DNA from: Stutzerimonas chloritidismutans AW-1
GTDB taxonomy: Bacteria; Pseudomonadota; Gammaproteobacteria; Pseudomonadales; Pseudomonadaceae
Assembly: GCF_000495915.1 (NCBI RefSeq)
Contig: NZ_AOFQ01000029.1
Span: 1-64,000, forward strand
Direction: 5' to 3'
DNA: 64,000 nucleotides
The number at the start of each line of letters is the position of its first letter. Position 1 is the first letter of the stretch. Of this stretch, positions 17,836 through 26,422 are shown one piece after another. The notes beneath the pieces were generated by a model. It was not told the origin of the DNA, made no database searches, and saw only the letters and a program-made list of their open reading frames with translations. A program made the translations under genes and the position numbers.

Positions 17836-18935
17836 TGCTGGGTGATCACTCCCTTGACGAACCAGTCCATCTGCCACAGCGCAGGGTCGGCCATGACCTC
17901 GCCGGCGGCGATGCGCTCGGTGCCGTCACGGTCGACCATGGGCCCGGCATAGATCTTCTTCTCGCCTTTGAGCAGCTCTTCGCGGGCGGCCATGATCTTC
18001 GCCTTGTCTGCTTCGGAAACCGCAGGGCCGCAGCAGGCAGCATCGGTGCCGCCTTCGGCCATGGACAGCAGCGCGCCGTTTTCCGGTGGCGTCCAGTTGC
18101 CGGCACTGATCTTCTTCAGCTCCGGGGCTAGGAACTTGTCCCACACCCAGACCGAGGAGCAGACGGTGGCGTCCGGGGCGAACTCGCGCATGTCTCGGTG
18201 GTGGCCAGTGCCGTGCACGCCGCGCTCCTGGGCGACGATCTGCGGTGTCGGGCTATCGACGTGTTGGCCGAGCACATCGGCGCCGGCGTCGATCAAAGCC
18301 ATGGCGGCGGCGCGTTCCTTGACCGGATCGTTCCAGGCGCCGGTGTAGACCACGGTGACGGTGGCGTCCGGGTTGATCTGCTGGGCGCCGAGGGCGAAGG
18401 CGTTGACCGTCCAGTTGACTTGACCGAAGGGATTGGCCGCAACAAAGCCGAGCTTGCCGGTCTTCGACGCCGCGCCCGCGGCCATGCCGCACAGGTACTG
18501 ACTCTCGTAAGTGCGCCCATAGAAGGATTCGAGATTGCCGCTGTTGGTGGTGCCCGAGCCGTTGAGGAACGCCACGTCCGGGTATTTTTCGGCCAGCTCT
18601 TTGAAGGTGTCCGAGTAGCCGAACGCGGTGCCGATGATGACGTTGGCGCCACGCTGGATCAGCCGGTCCACGGCTGGGCGGATAGAAGAGGCGTTCTCCG
18701 GCACGCTCTCGACGTACTGGATCTTGGTATCCAGCTCGGTTTCGAGCTTCTGCCGCGCCTCGTCGAAGGCCTGGGTCCAGCCGCCGTCGTTGCGCGGGCT
18801 GATGTAGAGCATGGCGATCTTCGCCGGCTTATCGAGGGTCAGCCCCTGCCCTTCCTGCGCCGCGGCGGCGCCAACAGTCGTCGCCAGGCCGAGAGCCACC
18901 GCCGCACACAAGGTCCGTTTCATCTGATTGAGCAT
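17832..18935 (-). CDS. BMP-family periplasmic substrate-binding protein
   Basis: 367 aa, chosen start 18935 (MLNQMKRTLCAAV) with GGAAGA upstream. The signal peptide ends near AAA-Q. The mature protein is of the basic-membrane-protein (PnrA-like) family, whose characterised members bind purine nucleosides or nucleobases. Indicative stretches are AKIAMLYISPRNDGGWTQAF, ANVIIGTAFGYSD and GAASKTGKLGFVAANPFGQ in part. There is no lipobox cysteine, so it is probably soluble in the periplasm. The link to an oxygenase gene and a RutR-like promoter suggests an oxidised pyrimidine or purine as ligand (inference). Confidence 0.92.
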   Translation of the reverse strand: MLNQMKRTLCAAVALGLATTVGAAAAQEGQGLTLDKPAKIAMLYISPRNDGGWTQAFDEARQKLETELDTKIQYVESVPENASSIRPAVDRLIQRGANVIIGTAFGYSDTFKELAEKYPDVAFLNGSGTTNSGNLESFYGRTYESQYLCGMAAGAASKTGKLGFVAANPFGQVNWTVNAFALGAQQINPDATVTVVYTGAWNDPVKERAAAMALIDAGADVLGQHVDSPTPQIVAQERGVHGTGHHRDMREFAPDATVCSSVWVWDKFLAPELKKISAGNWTPPENGALLSMAEGGTDAACCGPAVSEADKAKIMAAREELLKGEKKIYAGPMVDRDGTERIAAGEVMADPALWQMDWFVKGVITQQ

Positions 18936-18960
18936 TTTTGGTCTTCCTGAGGTTGGCACG

Positions 18961-19347
18961 TCAAAGCATGTGGTTGATGCGAAACACGTTGTTTTCCGGG
19001 TCCAGCAGCACCGCCTGATACCAGTGGTAATAGGTCTCGTAGGGTGCCTTGATCAGCGTCGCGCCCATGGCGACGGCAACGGGCACCAGGCGGTCGACCT
19101 CGTCTTTCGAGTCGACATCGATGTTCAGCAGGAACTTGCAGCCGCGCGTGTCGGCGTACTCATCCAGATGCAGCAGCTCGTAGGCGTCCGGCGCGTTGAA
19201 GCCGATGCAGCTCTTGCCGGTATCCAGCCCGCGAAAGATCGGTGAGGCGATATCAGGAATGTTCCGGAAGCCGAACAGCTCGCGGTAGAAGCCGCTCAGG
19301 GCTTCGATGTCGCGGGCGAAAACGTTGACGTAGGACAGCGTGCTCAT
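18961..19347 (-). CDS. VOC-superfamily (glyoxalase/dioxygenase-like) protein
   Basis: 128 aa starting MSTLSYVNVFARDIEALSGFYRE, one VOC module. The start overlaps the 3' end of the upstream 2-oxoglutarate oxygenase by four bases (ATGA), and the binding-protein gene follows after 25 bp, so it belongs to the importer operon. Metal ligands cannot be assigned with confidence. It may act on a product of the oxygenase or of the imported compound. I cannot name a reaction. Confidence 0.85.
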   Translation of the reverse strand: MSTLSYVNVFARDIEALSGFYRELFGFRNIPDIASPIFRGLDTGKSCIGFNAPDAYELLHLDEYADTRGCKFLLNIDVDSKDEVDRLVPVAVAMGATLIKAPYETYYHWYQAVLLDPENNVFRINHML

Positions 19348-20354
19348 GCGACCTCCAGGCCTTTGCCGAAGGTGGTCTGCTTGACGAACTTGGAGAGCAG
19401 GTTGTCGCCGGAGGTGACCGGCGCGTGGCGCGGGGGATTGGCGGCGCTGCAGCAACTCGGCAGGCACTCGATCAGCGCGTCGTAGTTGGGCTGATGGAAG
19501 AACACCAGCGACTGGCGACCGTTGTCGGCGGCGCTGTCGGCCGGCGGGTTGACCACCCTATGCAGAGTGGAAATCCACTGGTCGTTGGTCCACTGCATCA
19601 TCAGGTCGCCGATGTTCACCGCGAATCCGTTCTCCACATAAGGCACGTCCACCCAGTCGCCCTGGCGGTTGCGCGCCTGCAGACCGCCCAACGCGTTGTC
19701 CGGCTTGACGATGGTCAGGCTGCCGTAATCGGTATGGGCACCGGCGCGTAGTTGACCTGGCTCGACTTCACCCTTTAGGTCCGGATAGCTCAGGCTGCGG
19801 AACATGCTGATGTGCTTGTCGATCTTGTCGTCGAAGAAGGTTTCCGGCAGGTCCAGCGCCAGGGCAAAGATGCGCATCAGCGACTGCGCCAATTCGCTCA
19901 TCGCGGCGAAATAGTCGCGATAGGCCCGCTCGAAGCCTTCAATGTCGGCCGGCCAGACATTCGGCGCGAAATGCGGGCCGGCAGCGGCGCAGCGGTAGTA
20001 GTCCTCAGCCGGCACATCGCTGGGGCCGATGGAAAAGGATTCCTTGAGATCGCCCGGCGCCGCCTCCTCCAGTGAGTACGACAGGCTCTCCTCCGCCACC
20101 GCGCTGTAGCCGCGCACCATGTCGGGGCTGGGCCGGTCGACCTTGCGCTTTTCCGGGAGTGGCAAAGCGAAGAATTGCCGCGTCAGCCGCGACACGCGCT
20201 CAATCAGTTCTGTGGGGATCTGATGGTTGGTGATGACCAGAAATCCAATGTCACGACAGGCCTGGTCGACGGCCTTGGCTACCTGGGTTTTGCCCTCCGG
20301 GGTGCCGGAAAAGTACGGCGCCAGGTCGATGATGGGAACGTATTGCAGAGTCAT
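19344..20354 (-). CDS. Isopenicillin-N-synthase-like Fe(II)/2-oxoglutarate oxygenase
   Basis: 336 aa from ATG 20354 (MTLQYVPIIDLAPYFSG), with GGAG upstream. A DIOX_N-type N-terminal half is followed by the 2OG-Fe(II) core. The iron site is HTDYGSLTIV (His and Asp) with a distal His in STLHRVVNP, and the RxS motif for 2-oxoglutarate is RQSLVFFH. It is the first gene of the operon and is followed by a VOC protein and a complete nucleobase-type ABC importer. A sigma-54 promoter and a RutR-like box lie upstream. Oxidation of an imported purine or pyrimidine is a reasonable but untested reading. Confidence 0.9.
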   Translation of the reverse strand: MTLQYVPIIDLAPYFSGTPEGKTQVAKAVDQACRDIGFLVITNHQIPTELIERVSRLTRQFFALPLPEKRKVDRPSPDMVRGYSAVAEESLSYSLEEAAPGDLKESFSIGPSDVPAEDYYRCAAAGPHFAPNVWPADIEGFERAYRDYFAAMSELAQSLMRIFALALDLPETFFDDKIDKHISMFRSLSYPDLKGEVEPGQLRAGAHTDYGSLTIVKPDNALGGLQARNRQGDWVDVPYVENGFAVNIGDLMMQWTNDQWISTLHRVVNPPADSAADNGRQSLVFFHQPNYDALIECLPSCCSAANPPRHAPVTSGDNLLSKFVKQTTFGKGLEVA

Positions 20355-20469
20355 GGGTGACGCACTCCTCTGACGCAGGGCGGAAACTGAGCGCGTCGCC
20401 AGTGGCGCAGGCGCTTCTCTGTATGTGCGATGCCGCCGCCCTTTGCACACGGGCGACTTTCGAGGAGAG

Positions 20470-20485
20470 AGCAGAAAGCGTGCCA
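20470..20485 (-). promoter_or_regulatory. Sigma-54 promoter of the oxygenase/ABC-importer operon
   Basis: On the minus strand TGGCACGCTTTCTGCT reads from 20485 to 20470. It matches TGGCACG-N4-TTGCW with one difference and has exact GG/GC spacing. The predicted start near 20460 leaves a leader of about 106 bases before the oxygenase ATG at 20354. Confidence 0.65.
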
Positions 20486-20539
20486 CCGGATCGATTCTCT
20501 TTTAGATCAGTGGTTTAGCGTTATGGCGGGAAAATAACG

Positions 20540-20551
20540 GATCAAATGGTC
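20540..20551. promoter_or_regulatory. RutR-like operator upstream of the importer operon
   Basis: GATCAAATGGTC differs by one base from the core GACCA-NN-TGGTC and shares the AA spacer with the rut promoter site. It is centred about 85 bp upstream of the predicted sigma-54 start, nearly the same distance as the site in front of rutA. Confidence 0.5.
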
Positions 20552-20560
20552 CGGTTCGGA

Positions 20561-20595
20561 GCACTTGGTTTGTGCATGAGGCACGAAAAGCGGGC
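20561..20595. promoter_or_regulatory. Two candidate NtrC sites upstream of the importer operon
   Basis: GCACTTGGTTTGTGC (20561-20575, 9 of 12 fixed positions of GCACCA-N3-TGGTGC) and GCACGAAAAGCGGGC (20581-20595, 8 of 12) are centred 20 bp apart, about 108 and 128 bp upstream of the predicted start. The individual matches are modest. Their spacing and distance equal those at the rut promoter. The remaining gap up to 20734 shows no gene. Confidence 0.4.
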
Positions 20596-20734
20596 GAGGG
20601 CTGCAGCAGCCGAGGTCAGCCCCGCCGCTCAGCGATAGGAGTGAACTAACGGCCCGACGACACGATCCCCTCTTAAGCACCTTCAGAGCGATCCGCGCCG
20701 CGCAGGGCTGGTCGAAAGCAATGAGGAGTTCCTT

Positions 20735-21184
20735 GTGACCGTCATTACCCACCGCACCACAGAAACCACTCACAGCGTTTCCCGCCATGTGCCGCATCCG
20801 CTGCACTCGATCCTACTGGCCGGAAGCGTGCCGTTGTTTCTCGGCGCACTGCTGAGCGACGTCGCCTACTTTCGCAGCTACCAGATTCAATGGAGCAACT
20901 TCGCCTCCTGGCTGATCGCCGGCGGGCTGGTGTTCTGCGGACTGGCGATCCTGTTCGCGGTCGTCAACCTGATCAAGGCCAGGCACAGGGCAGGGCGACC
21001 GCTGATCTATCTGCTGTTGCTCGTGGCGACCTGGGTACTCGGCTTCATCAATGCACTGCAGCACGCCAAGGACGCCTGGGCAGTTATGCCGACCGGCCTG
21101 GTGCTCTCGGTGATCGTCACTCTGCTGGCCTGCGCCGCCGCGTGGATCGGCCTTTCCAACCTGCGTGACGGAGGTGAAGCATGA
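20735..21184 (+). CDS. DUF2231-like membrane protein
   Basis: 149 aa from a GTG start with AGGAG eight bases upstream. Four predicted membrane helices follow a short polar N-terminus; HPLHSILLAGSVPLFLGALLSD near residue 21 is characteristic of DUF2231-type proteins. The stop overlaps the start of the next gene by four bases (ATGA), so it is translationally coupled to the sugar dehydrogenase lipoprotein. It may anchor that protein or pass electrons to or from it. Confidence 0.85.
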   Translation: MTVITHRTTETTHSVSRHVPHPLHSILLAGSVPLFLGALLSDVAYFRSYQIQWSNFASWLIAGGLVFCGLAILFAVVNLIKARHRAGRPLIYLLLLVATWVLGFINALQHAKDAWAVMPTGLVLSVIVTLLACAAAWIGLSNLRDGGEA

Positions 21185-22473
21185 AGCACACCAATGCACT
21201 CTCCGCACTGACCATCGCGTTGTTTCTTAGCGCCTGCGGTGGCGATGAGCAGGACGCCGCCAGCCTGTACGGTGCCAACCCCAAACTGCCGGAACCCGAC
21301 CGCGGAATGCTGCCGAGCATGAAGATCGCCGAGCCGACACCCTGGGGCGATGCAACACCCACGGTGCCGGAAAACTACAGCGTGACGGCGATCGCCACCG
21401 ACCTGCAGATCCCGCGCCAGACCCTGGTGCTGCCCAACGGCGACATCCTTGTGGCCGAAGGTCGTGGCGGCAATGCAGCCAAGCTGAAACCGAAAGACGT
21501 GATCGCCGGTTACATCAAGGCGAAGGGCAACACGTCGGTCAAAAGCGGTAACCGGCTGACCTTGCTGAGAGATGCCGATGGCGACGGCCGCTACGAAATG
21601 CAGAACGTCTTCGCCGATGAACTTAATGCCCCCTATGGACTGGCCTTCCACGATGGCAACCTCTACGTCGCCAACCAGGACGAACTGGTGCGTTTCGAAT
21701 ACGAGGAAGGTCAGACCGAAGCCAGCGGTCCGCCGACCAAGGTCGTTGACCTGCCCTCGGAGATCAACCACCACTGGACCAAGGCGATGACCATCAGCCC
21801 CGATGGCCAGTACCTCTACGTCGGCATCGGCTCGAACAGCAATATCACCGAGCGCGGCATGGAAGCCGAGGTCGACCGCGCCATGGTCTGGCAGATCAAC
21901 ACCGAAACCGGCGCCTACAAGCCCTACGCCACCGGCCTGCGCAACCCCACGGCCCTGGCGATACTGCCCGGCACCGACCAGCTGTGGTCGGTGGTCAACG
22001 AGCGCGACGAACTGGGCGAAAACCTGGTGCCGGACTACCTGACCTCGGTGCAGGAAGGCGGTTTCTATGGCTGGCCCTACAGCTACTGGGGGCAGAACGT
22101 CGACGATCGCGTCCGTCCGCAGGACCCGGACAAGGTCAAGCAGGCGATCACCCCGGACTACGCCTTGGGCGCCCACGTCGCCGCGCTGGGCCTGGACTTT
22201 TCCTCGGATGTCATGGGCGAGCAATTCACCGAAGGCGCGTTCGTCGGCGAGCACGGCAGCTGGAACCGGGAAGATCCGTCCGGCTACAAGGTGGTCTTCG
22301 TGCCGTTCCGCGATGGCCGCCCGGCAGGCGAACCTGTCGACTTCATGACCGGCTTCCGCAAGGACGGCAAAACCCGCGGTCGTCCGGTGGGCGTGACCGT
22401 CGACCCCAGCGGAGCCCTGATCGTCGCGGACGACCTGGCCAATGTGGTCTGGCGGGTGACGCGCAACCAGTGA
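21181..22473 (+). CDS. Sorbosone-dehydrogenase-like PQQ-type sugar dehydrogenase, lipoprotein
   Basis: 430 aa. A signal sequence ends in a lipobox (LFLSAC, Cys at residue 19), so the mature protein is probably membrane-anchored in the periplasm. The remainder is a six-bladed propeller of the soluble glucose/sorbosone dehydrogenase type: VLPNGDILVAEGRGG, ATGLRNPTALAI, EGGFYGWPYSYWGQN and GAFVGEHGSWNR. These quinoprotein-like enzymes oxidise aldoses. Whether PQQ is bound cannot be told. It is coupled to the DUF2231 membrane protein upstream. Confidence 0.9.
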   Translation: MKHTNALSALTIALFLSACGGDEQDAASLYGANPKLPEPDRGMLPSMKIAEPTPWGDATPTVPENYSVTAIATDLQIPRQTLVLPNGDILVAEGRGGNAAKLKPKDVIAGYIKAKGNTSVKSGNRLTLLRDADGDGRYEMQNVFADELNAPYGLAFHDGNLYVANQDELVRFEYEEGQTEASGPPTKVVDLPSEINHHWTKAMTISPDGQYLYVGIGSNSNITERGMEAEVDRAMVWQINTETGAYKPYATGLRNPTALAILPGTDQLWSVVNERDELGENLVPDYLTSVQEGGFYGWPYSYWGQNVDDRVRPQDPDKVKQAITPDYALGAHVAALGLDFSSDVMGEQFTEGAFVGEHGSWNREDPSGYKVVFVPFRDGRPAGEPVDFMTGFRKDGKTRGRPVGVTVDPSGALIVADDLANVVWRVTRNQ

Positions 22474-22578
22474 CGAGTAGCAGGCCGGTGACCGCGCAGT
22501 TACCGGCTGCTCCTCATGCGCCCCGGCGGGCGCTGCAGGTTGGTCCCTTGCGGCTTTCTTCAAGGCATAGATGACCTT

Positions 22579-23505
22579 ATGGCGCAGCGCTCGCCGCGAA
22601 CAAATGGAAGAACTCAGGGGAAACCGGCAAGCCTGGGCGCGCTATTGGTGGTGCTTGCGGCACTGTGCTGGGGACTATCGGGTGGGATAGGCGGCATCCT
22701 CATCAGCGAGGGCTGGAGTCCCACCGTAGTCTCGCTCTACCGGGGCCTGATCGGCCTCGTGAGCGTGCTCATCTGGCTGGCATTACGCCCGGCCGGCAGT
22801 GGAATGACGAGCCACAGGCTGTGGTTCTGGTCGGTAATCGCCGGCATCGGCGTGGCGGGCAACTTCTCTTTTTACTTCCTGAGCATCGCTGAGGGCAGCG
22901 TTGCGGTGGCAGCGACCCTGATGTACTCAGCGCCGGTGTTCGTCTACCTGGCATCCTTCGCATTCGGACTCGAAAGGCCGACGCTGTTCAAATGGGCAGC
23001 AATCGCAACGGTGATGCTCGGCGTCATCTTGCTGACCGGTATCCATGACGTCGGCGCGAGCGACATTACACTCGTGGCAGTCGGAGCCGGCCTGCTATCC
23101 GGTTTGTCCTATGCGACTTTTATTTTTGCGTTCAAGTACGCGGCGCCCCACGGCAGTCCTCAGGCGATTCTCGTCATAGCGTTCGCCGTGCTCGTTGGCA
23201 TACTCGCCTCGATGAGCGACGCGCAACAGGCAGCGGCGGTGCCAGGCGCCCCGAGTTGGCCAATGTTCATCGTTCTGGGTGTGGTCGGCGCAGGGCTGTC
23301 CTTCATTCTCTACATCGTCGGGCTCAGACATACCGCACCGGCTGTGGCGTCCATCGTGGCGATGGTCGAGCCGGTAACCGCTTCGCTCTTCGGCGTCGTG
23401 GTACTGGATGAGAGTCTGGCAGCGCTGCAGATCCTGGGCATGGGGCTGATTCTATTGACGGTGACTGCGCTGGGCCTCCAGGGCAGAGAACCGAACGAGA
23501 TGTAA
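22579..23505 (+). CDS. EamA/DMT-family permease
   Basis: 308 aa with about ten hydrophobic helices arranged as two EamA repeats (LCWGLSGGIGGILISEG at the start and SYATFIFAFKYAAPHGSP at the second half). The family exports metabolites such as amino acids. The conserved C-terminal SIVAMVEPVTASLFGVVVLDE is clear. Start ATG 22579 is chosen by alignment to the first helix; the ribosome-binding site is weak. The substrate is unknown. Confidence 0.87.
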   Translation: MAQRSPRTNGRTQGKPASLGALLVVLAALCWGLSGGIGGILISEGWSPTVVSLYRGLIGLVSVLIWLALRPAGSGMTSHRLWFWSVIAGIGVAGNFSFYFLSIAEGSVAVAATLMYSAPVFVYLASFAFGLERPTLFKWAAIATVMLGVILLTGIHDVGASDITLVAVGAGLLSGLSYATFIFAFKYAAPHGSPQAILVIAFAVLVGILASMSDAQQAAAVPGAPSWPMFIVLGVVGAGLSFILYIVGLRHTAPAVASIVAMVEPVTASLFGVVVLDESLAALQILGMGLILLTVTALGLQGREPNEM

Positions 23506-23574
23506 CGATCCGGCTCGTCGAACACTCGCCTTTCCTGACAGTCTCTACCCGACAATTCCCGCTGGACCTTGCGC

Positions 23575-23973
23575 ATGCTCCGCTCCATCCACCACGTCGC
23601 GATCATCTGCTCGGACTATGTCGTATCGAAGCGCTTCTATACCGAGACGCTGGGGCTGACGGTGATTGCCGAGCATTACCGCGAGGCGCGTCGCTCCTAC
23701 AAGCTCGACCTCGCGCTGCCGGATGGCGCTCAGCTCGAGCTGTTTTCCTTTCCCGATGCGCCGCCGCGCCCTTCACGACCGGAGGCGCAGGGATTGCGGC
23801 ATCTGGCGTTTGCGGTGGACGACGTCGCGCAGTGCAAGGCATGGCTGGAGCGTCAGGGCGTTGCGGTGGAAGCGATTCGGCTGGATGAGTACACCGGTCG
23901 CCGATTCACCTTCTTCGCGGACCCGGACGGCCTGCCGCTGGAGCTGTACGAAGCGGTGCCGGCCGTCGATTGA
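23575..23973 (+). CDS. VOC-family protein (YaeR-like)
   Basis: 132 aa starting MLRSIHHVAIICSDY, a single glyoxalase-fold unit. Candidate metal ligands are H7 and the late Glu in LPLELYEAV, with GLRHLAFAVDD in the middle. This matches YaeR-like lactoylglutathione-lyase-related proteins. The reaction is not known for this subgroup. It stands alone between an EamA exporter and a phytase-like esterase gene. Confidence 0.87.
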   Translation: MLRSIHHVAIICSDYVVSKRFYTETLGLTVIAEHYREARRSYKLDLALPDGAQLELFSFPDAPPRPSRPEAQGLRHLAFAVDDVAQCKAWLERQGVAVEAIRLDEYTGRRFTFFADPDGLPLELYEAVPAVD

Positions 23974-24146
23974 GCCTGCACGGGTATCCGCCTGCCAGCG
24001 GGAGCGATAACCAACGCGCCGGCAACGCAGAACCGATGCCACCCGCATCTCCTCCCGTAATGCTCGACCTCCTCGCCGTCACCGCCACGTAACAATCCGG
24101 CCCTAGCGTGTTCTGGCTGTCCCCCACACTGACCGCCGAGGCCCGC

Positions 24147-26375
24147 ATGAGAACTCCGACCCGCCTGACCCGCACCGTATTGTCCACTGCCCTGTCCTTG
24201 GCCTTGTTGCCGCTGGCCTCGCAGGCGGCACCTCTCCGCGCCGCAGACTACTTCGAGCGGGTCGCGACCTTCCCGGTCTTTCGCAACCTGGGTGCCGATG
24301 AGGATGCCACCCGGCAGACCGTAGCCGAGATCACCGCGGTGAGTCGCGACGGCCGCACGCTGATCTACACCGACAGCCCTGGCGAGCGCATCGGCCTGGT
24401 GGACATTCGCGATCCGAAAGCGCCGCAGCCGGCGGGCTTTATCCAGCTGGAAGGCGAGCCGACCTCGGTCGCCGTACATCGCCACTACGCGCTGGTCGCG
24501 GTGAACACCTCGCTCGGCTTCACCCAGCCCGATGGTGTGCTGGCGGTGTTCGACATTCGCAATCCGGCGCAACCCAAACGCGTCGCCACGCTGCCCATGG
24601 GTGGCCAGCCGGATTCCATCGCCATCAGCCCGCGGGGCCGCTATGCCGCGGTGGCGATCGAGAACGAGCGCGACGAGGACCTCAACGACGGGCTGATCCC
24701 ACAGCTGCCGGCCGGCTTTCTGCGCATCGTCGACCTCAAGGGTCAGCCGTCGCGCTGGCGCACGCGGGACGTCGACCTGACCGGCCTGGCCGAGGTCGCG
24801 CCGGGTGATCCGGAGCCTGAGTACGTCAGCATCAACGACCAGGACGTGGCCGCCGTCACCCTGCAGGAAAACAACCACATCGTGCTGGTCGACCTGCGTC
24901 GTGGCCGGGTGATGCGCCACTTCAGCGCCGGCCAGGTGGATCTGCAAGGTGTGGACGTCGAGGAGAACGACCGCATCGAACCGGTCGGCGTGCTCGCTGG
25001 CAAGCGTCGCGAGCCGGATTCGATCGCCTGGGTCGGGCCGCTGCTGGCGACCGCCAACGAGGGCGACTACGAGGATGCCGAAGGCGCGCAAGGCGGCAGC
25101 CGCAGCTTCACCCTGTTCGACTACAACGGCCACGTCTGGCACGAGGCCGGCGCCTCGCTGGAACACGCCTTCATCCGCGCCGGGCACTACCCGGAAAACC
25201 GCTCGGAGAACAAGGGCATCGAGCCGGAAGGCATCGCCGCGGCGCGTTTCCGCAAGCACAGCCTGCTGTTCGTCGGCAGCGAGCGCGGCAATGCGGTCGC
25301 CGTCTACGACGTGGCTCGCCCCTGGGCGCCGGTGATGCATCAGCTGCTGCCGACGGGCATGGGGCCGGAGGGCATCCTGCCGATCCCGTCGCGCAACCTG
25401 CTGGTGGTCAGCAGCGAGGAGGATTCGGCCGAGGACGGCTACCGGTCGACGCTCTCGATCTACCAATACGGTGCCAAGACCGCACCTTACCCGGAGATCC
25501 GCTCCACTGATCGCGACCTGATCCCCTGGGGCGCTCTGAGCGGCCTGGTCGCGGACCGCAGCCAGTCCGACCGCCTCTATGCGGTGCCGGACAGCTACTA
25601 CAAGGCGTCGCGGATCTTCAGCATCGACACCAGCCAGACACCGGCACTGATCGACCGCCAGATCGAACTGCGCAAGGCTGGCGCAAGCGTCGACTACGAT
25701 CTGGAAGGCATCGCCCAGGCCAGCAATGGCGATTTCTGGCTGGCTTCGGAAGGTAACGGCAAGGCCAGGCCGAACCTGCTGATCCACGCCAACGCCAGAG
25801 GCGAAGTACTGGACGAGTTCGCCCTGCCCGCGGAAGTCGCCGCCCAGCAGACCAGCAACGGTTTCGAGGGCGTCGCGGTGGTCGGCGAAGGCGCCAGCAC
25901 CCGCGTCTACGTGGCCTTTCAACGCGAGTGGAAGAACGACCCCGCCGGGCGGGTGCGCATCGGCGTGTTCAACCCGGGCACTGGTGAATGGGGCTTCATC
26001 CACTACCCGCTCGACGCCGCAGCCGAGGGCGGCTGGGTCGGATTGTCCGAACTCACTTCAATCGGCAACGGCCAGTTCCTGGTGATCGAGCGCGACAACC
26101 AGCAGGGCCCGGCGGCACAGATCAAGCGTCTGTACCGCATCGACCTGAATGGCCTGCAGCCCGCCGCCGAAGGTCAGCGCTTCCCGCTCGCAAGCAAGCG
26201 TCTGGAGCGCGATCTGCTACCTGATCTGAAGAGCACCGGTGGCTGGGTGCTGGACAAGGTCGAAGGTGCGGCGGTCGACAAGCAGGGGCGTCTGTTCGTC
26301 GTCACCGATAACGACGGGGTCGAGGATGCCAGCGGCGAGACGCGTTTCATGCGGTTCGGGACGGTCAAGCGCTGA
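24147..26375 (+). CDS. Exported esterase-like-activity-of-phytase family protein
   Basis: 742 aa with a signal peptide (cleavage after SQA near residue 28). The N-terminal half has propeller-like repeats (GEPTSVAVHRHYALVAVN; PDSIAISPRGRYAAVAIENE). The C-terminal ~320 residues fit the phytase-like esterase domain (DRSQSDRLYAVPDSYYKAS; YDLEGIAQASNGDFWLASEG). It is likely periplasmic or secreted and acts on phosphate or other esters. GAGG lies upstream of the ATG. No phosphate-starvation box was recognised. Confidence 0.85.
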   Translation: MRTPTRLTRTVLSTALSLALLPLASQAAPLRAADYFERVATFPVFRNLGADEDATRQTVAEITAVSRDGRTLIYTDSPGERIGLVDIRDPKAPQPAGFIQLEGEPTSVAVHRHYALVAVNTSLGFTQPDGVLAVFDIRNPAQPKRVATLPMGGQPDSIAISPRGRYAAVAIENERDEDLNDGLIPQLPAGFLRIVDLKGQPSRWRTRDVDLTGLAEVAPGDPEPEYVSINDQDVAAVTLQENNHIVLVDLRRGRVMRHFSAGQVDLQGVDVEENDRIEPVGVLAGKRREPDSIAWVGPLLATANEGDYEDAEGAQGGSRSFTLFDYNGHVWHEAGASLEHAFIRAGHYPENRSENKGIEPEGIAAARFRKHSLLFVGSERGNAVAVYDVARPWAPVMHQLLPTGMGPEGILPIPSRNLLVVSSEEDSAEDGYRSTLSIYQYGAKTAPYPEIRSTDRDLIPWGALSGLVADRSQSDRLYAVPDSYYKASRIFSIDTSQTPALIDRQIELRKAGASVDYDLEGIAQASNGDFWLASEGNGKARPNLLIHANARGEVLDEFALPAEVAAQQTSNGFEGVAVVGEGASTRVYVAFQREWKNDPAGRVRIGVFNPGTGEWGFIHYPLDAAAEGGWVGLSELTSIGNGQFLVIERDNQQGPAAQIKRLYRIDLNGLQPAAEGQRFPLASKRLERDLLPDLKSTGGWVLDKVEGAAVDKQGRLFVVTDNDGVEDASGETRFMRFGTVKR

Positions 26376-26422
26376 TATCCGGCAGCTTCATGCGGAGCGG
26401 CAGACCCGCTCCGCATGCTCGG

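Noticed and set aside
23853..26003. 716-codon open frame antisense to the phytase-like gene
   Set aside because: Same reasoning; the plus-strand gene has a signal peptide and recognisable domains.
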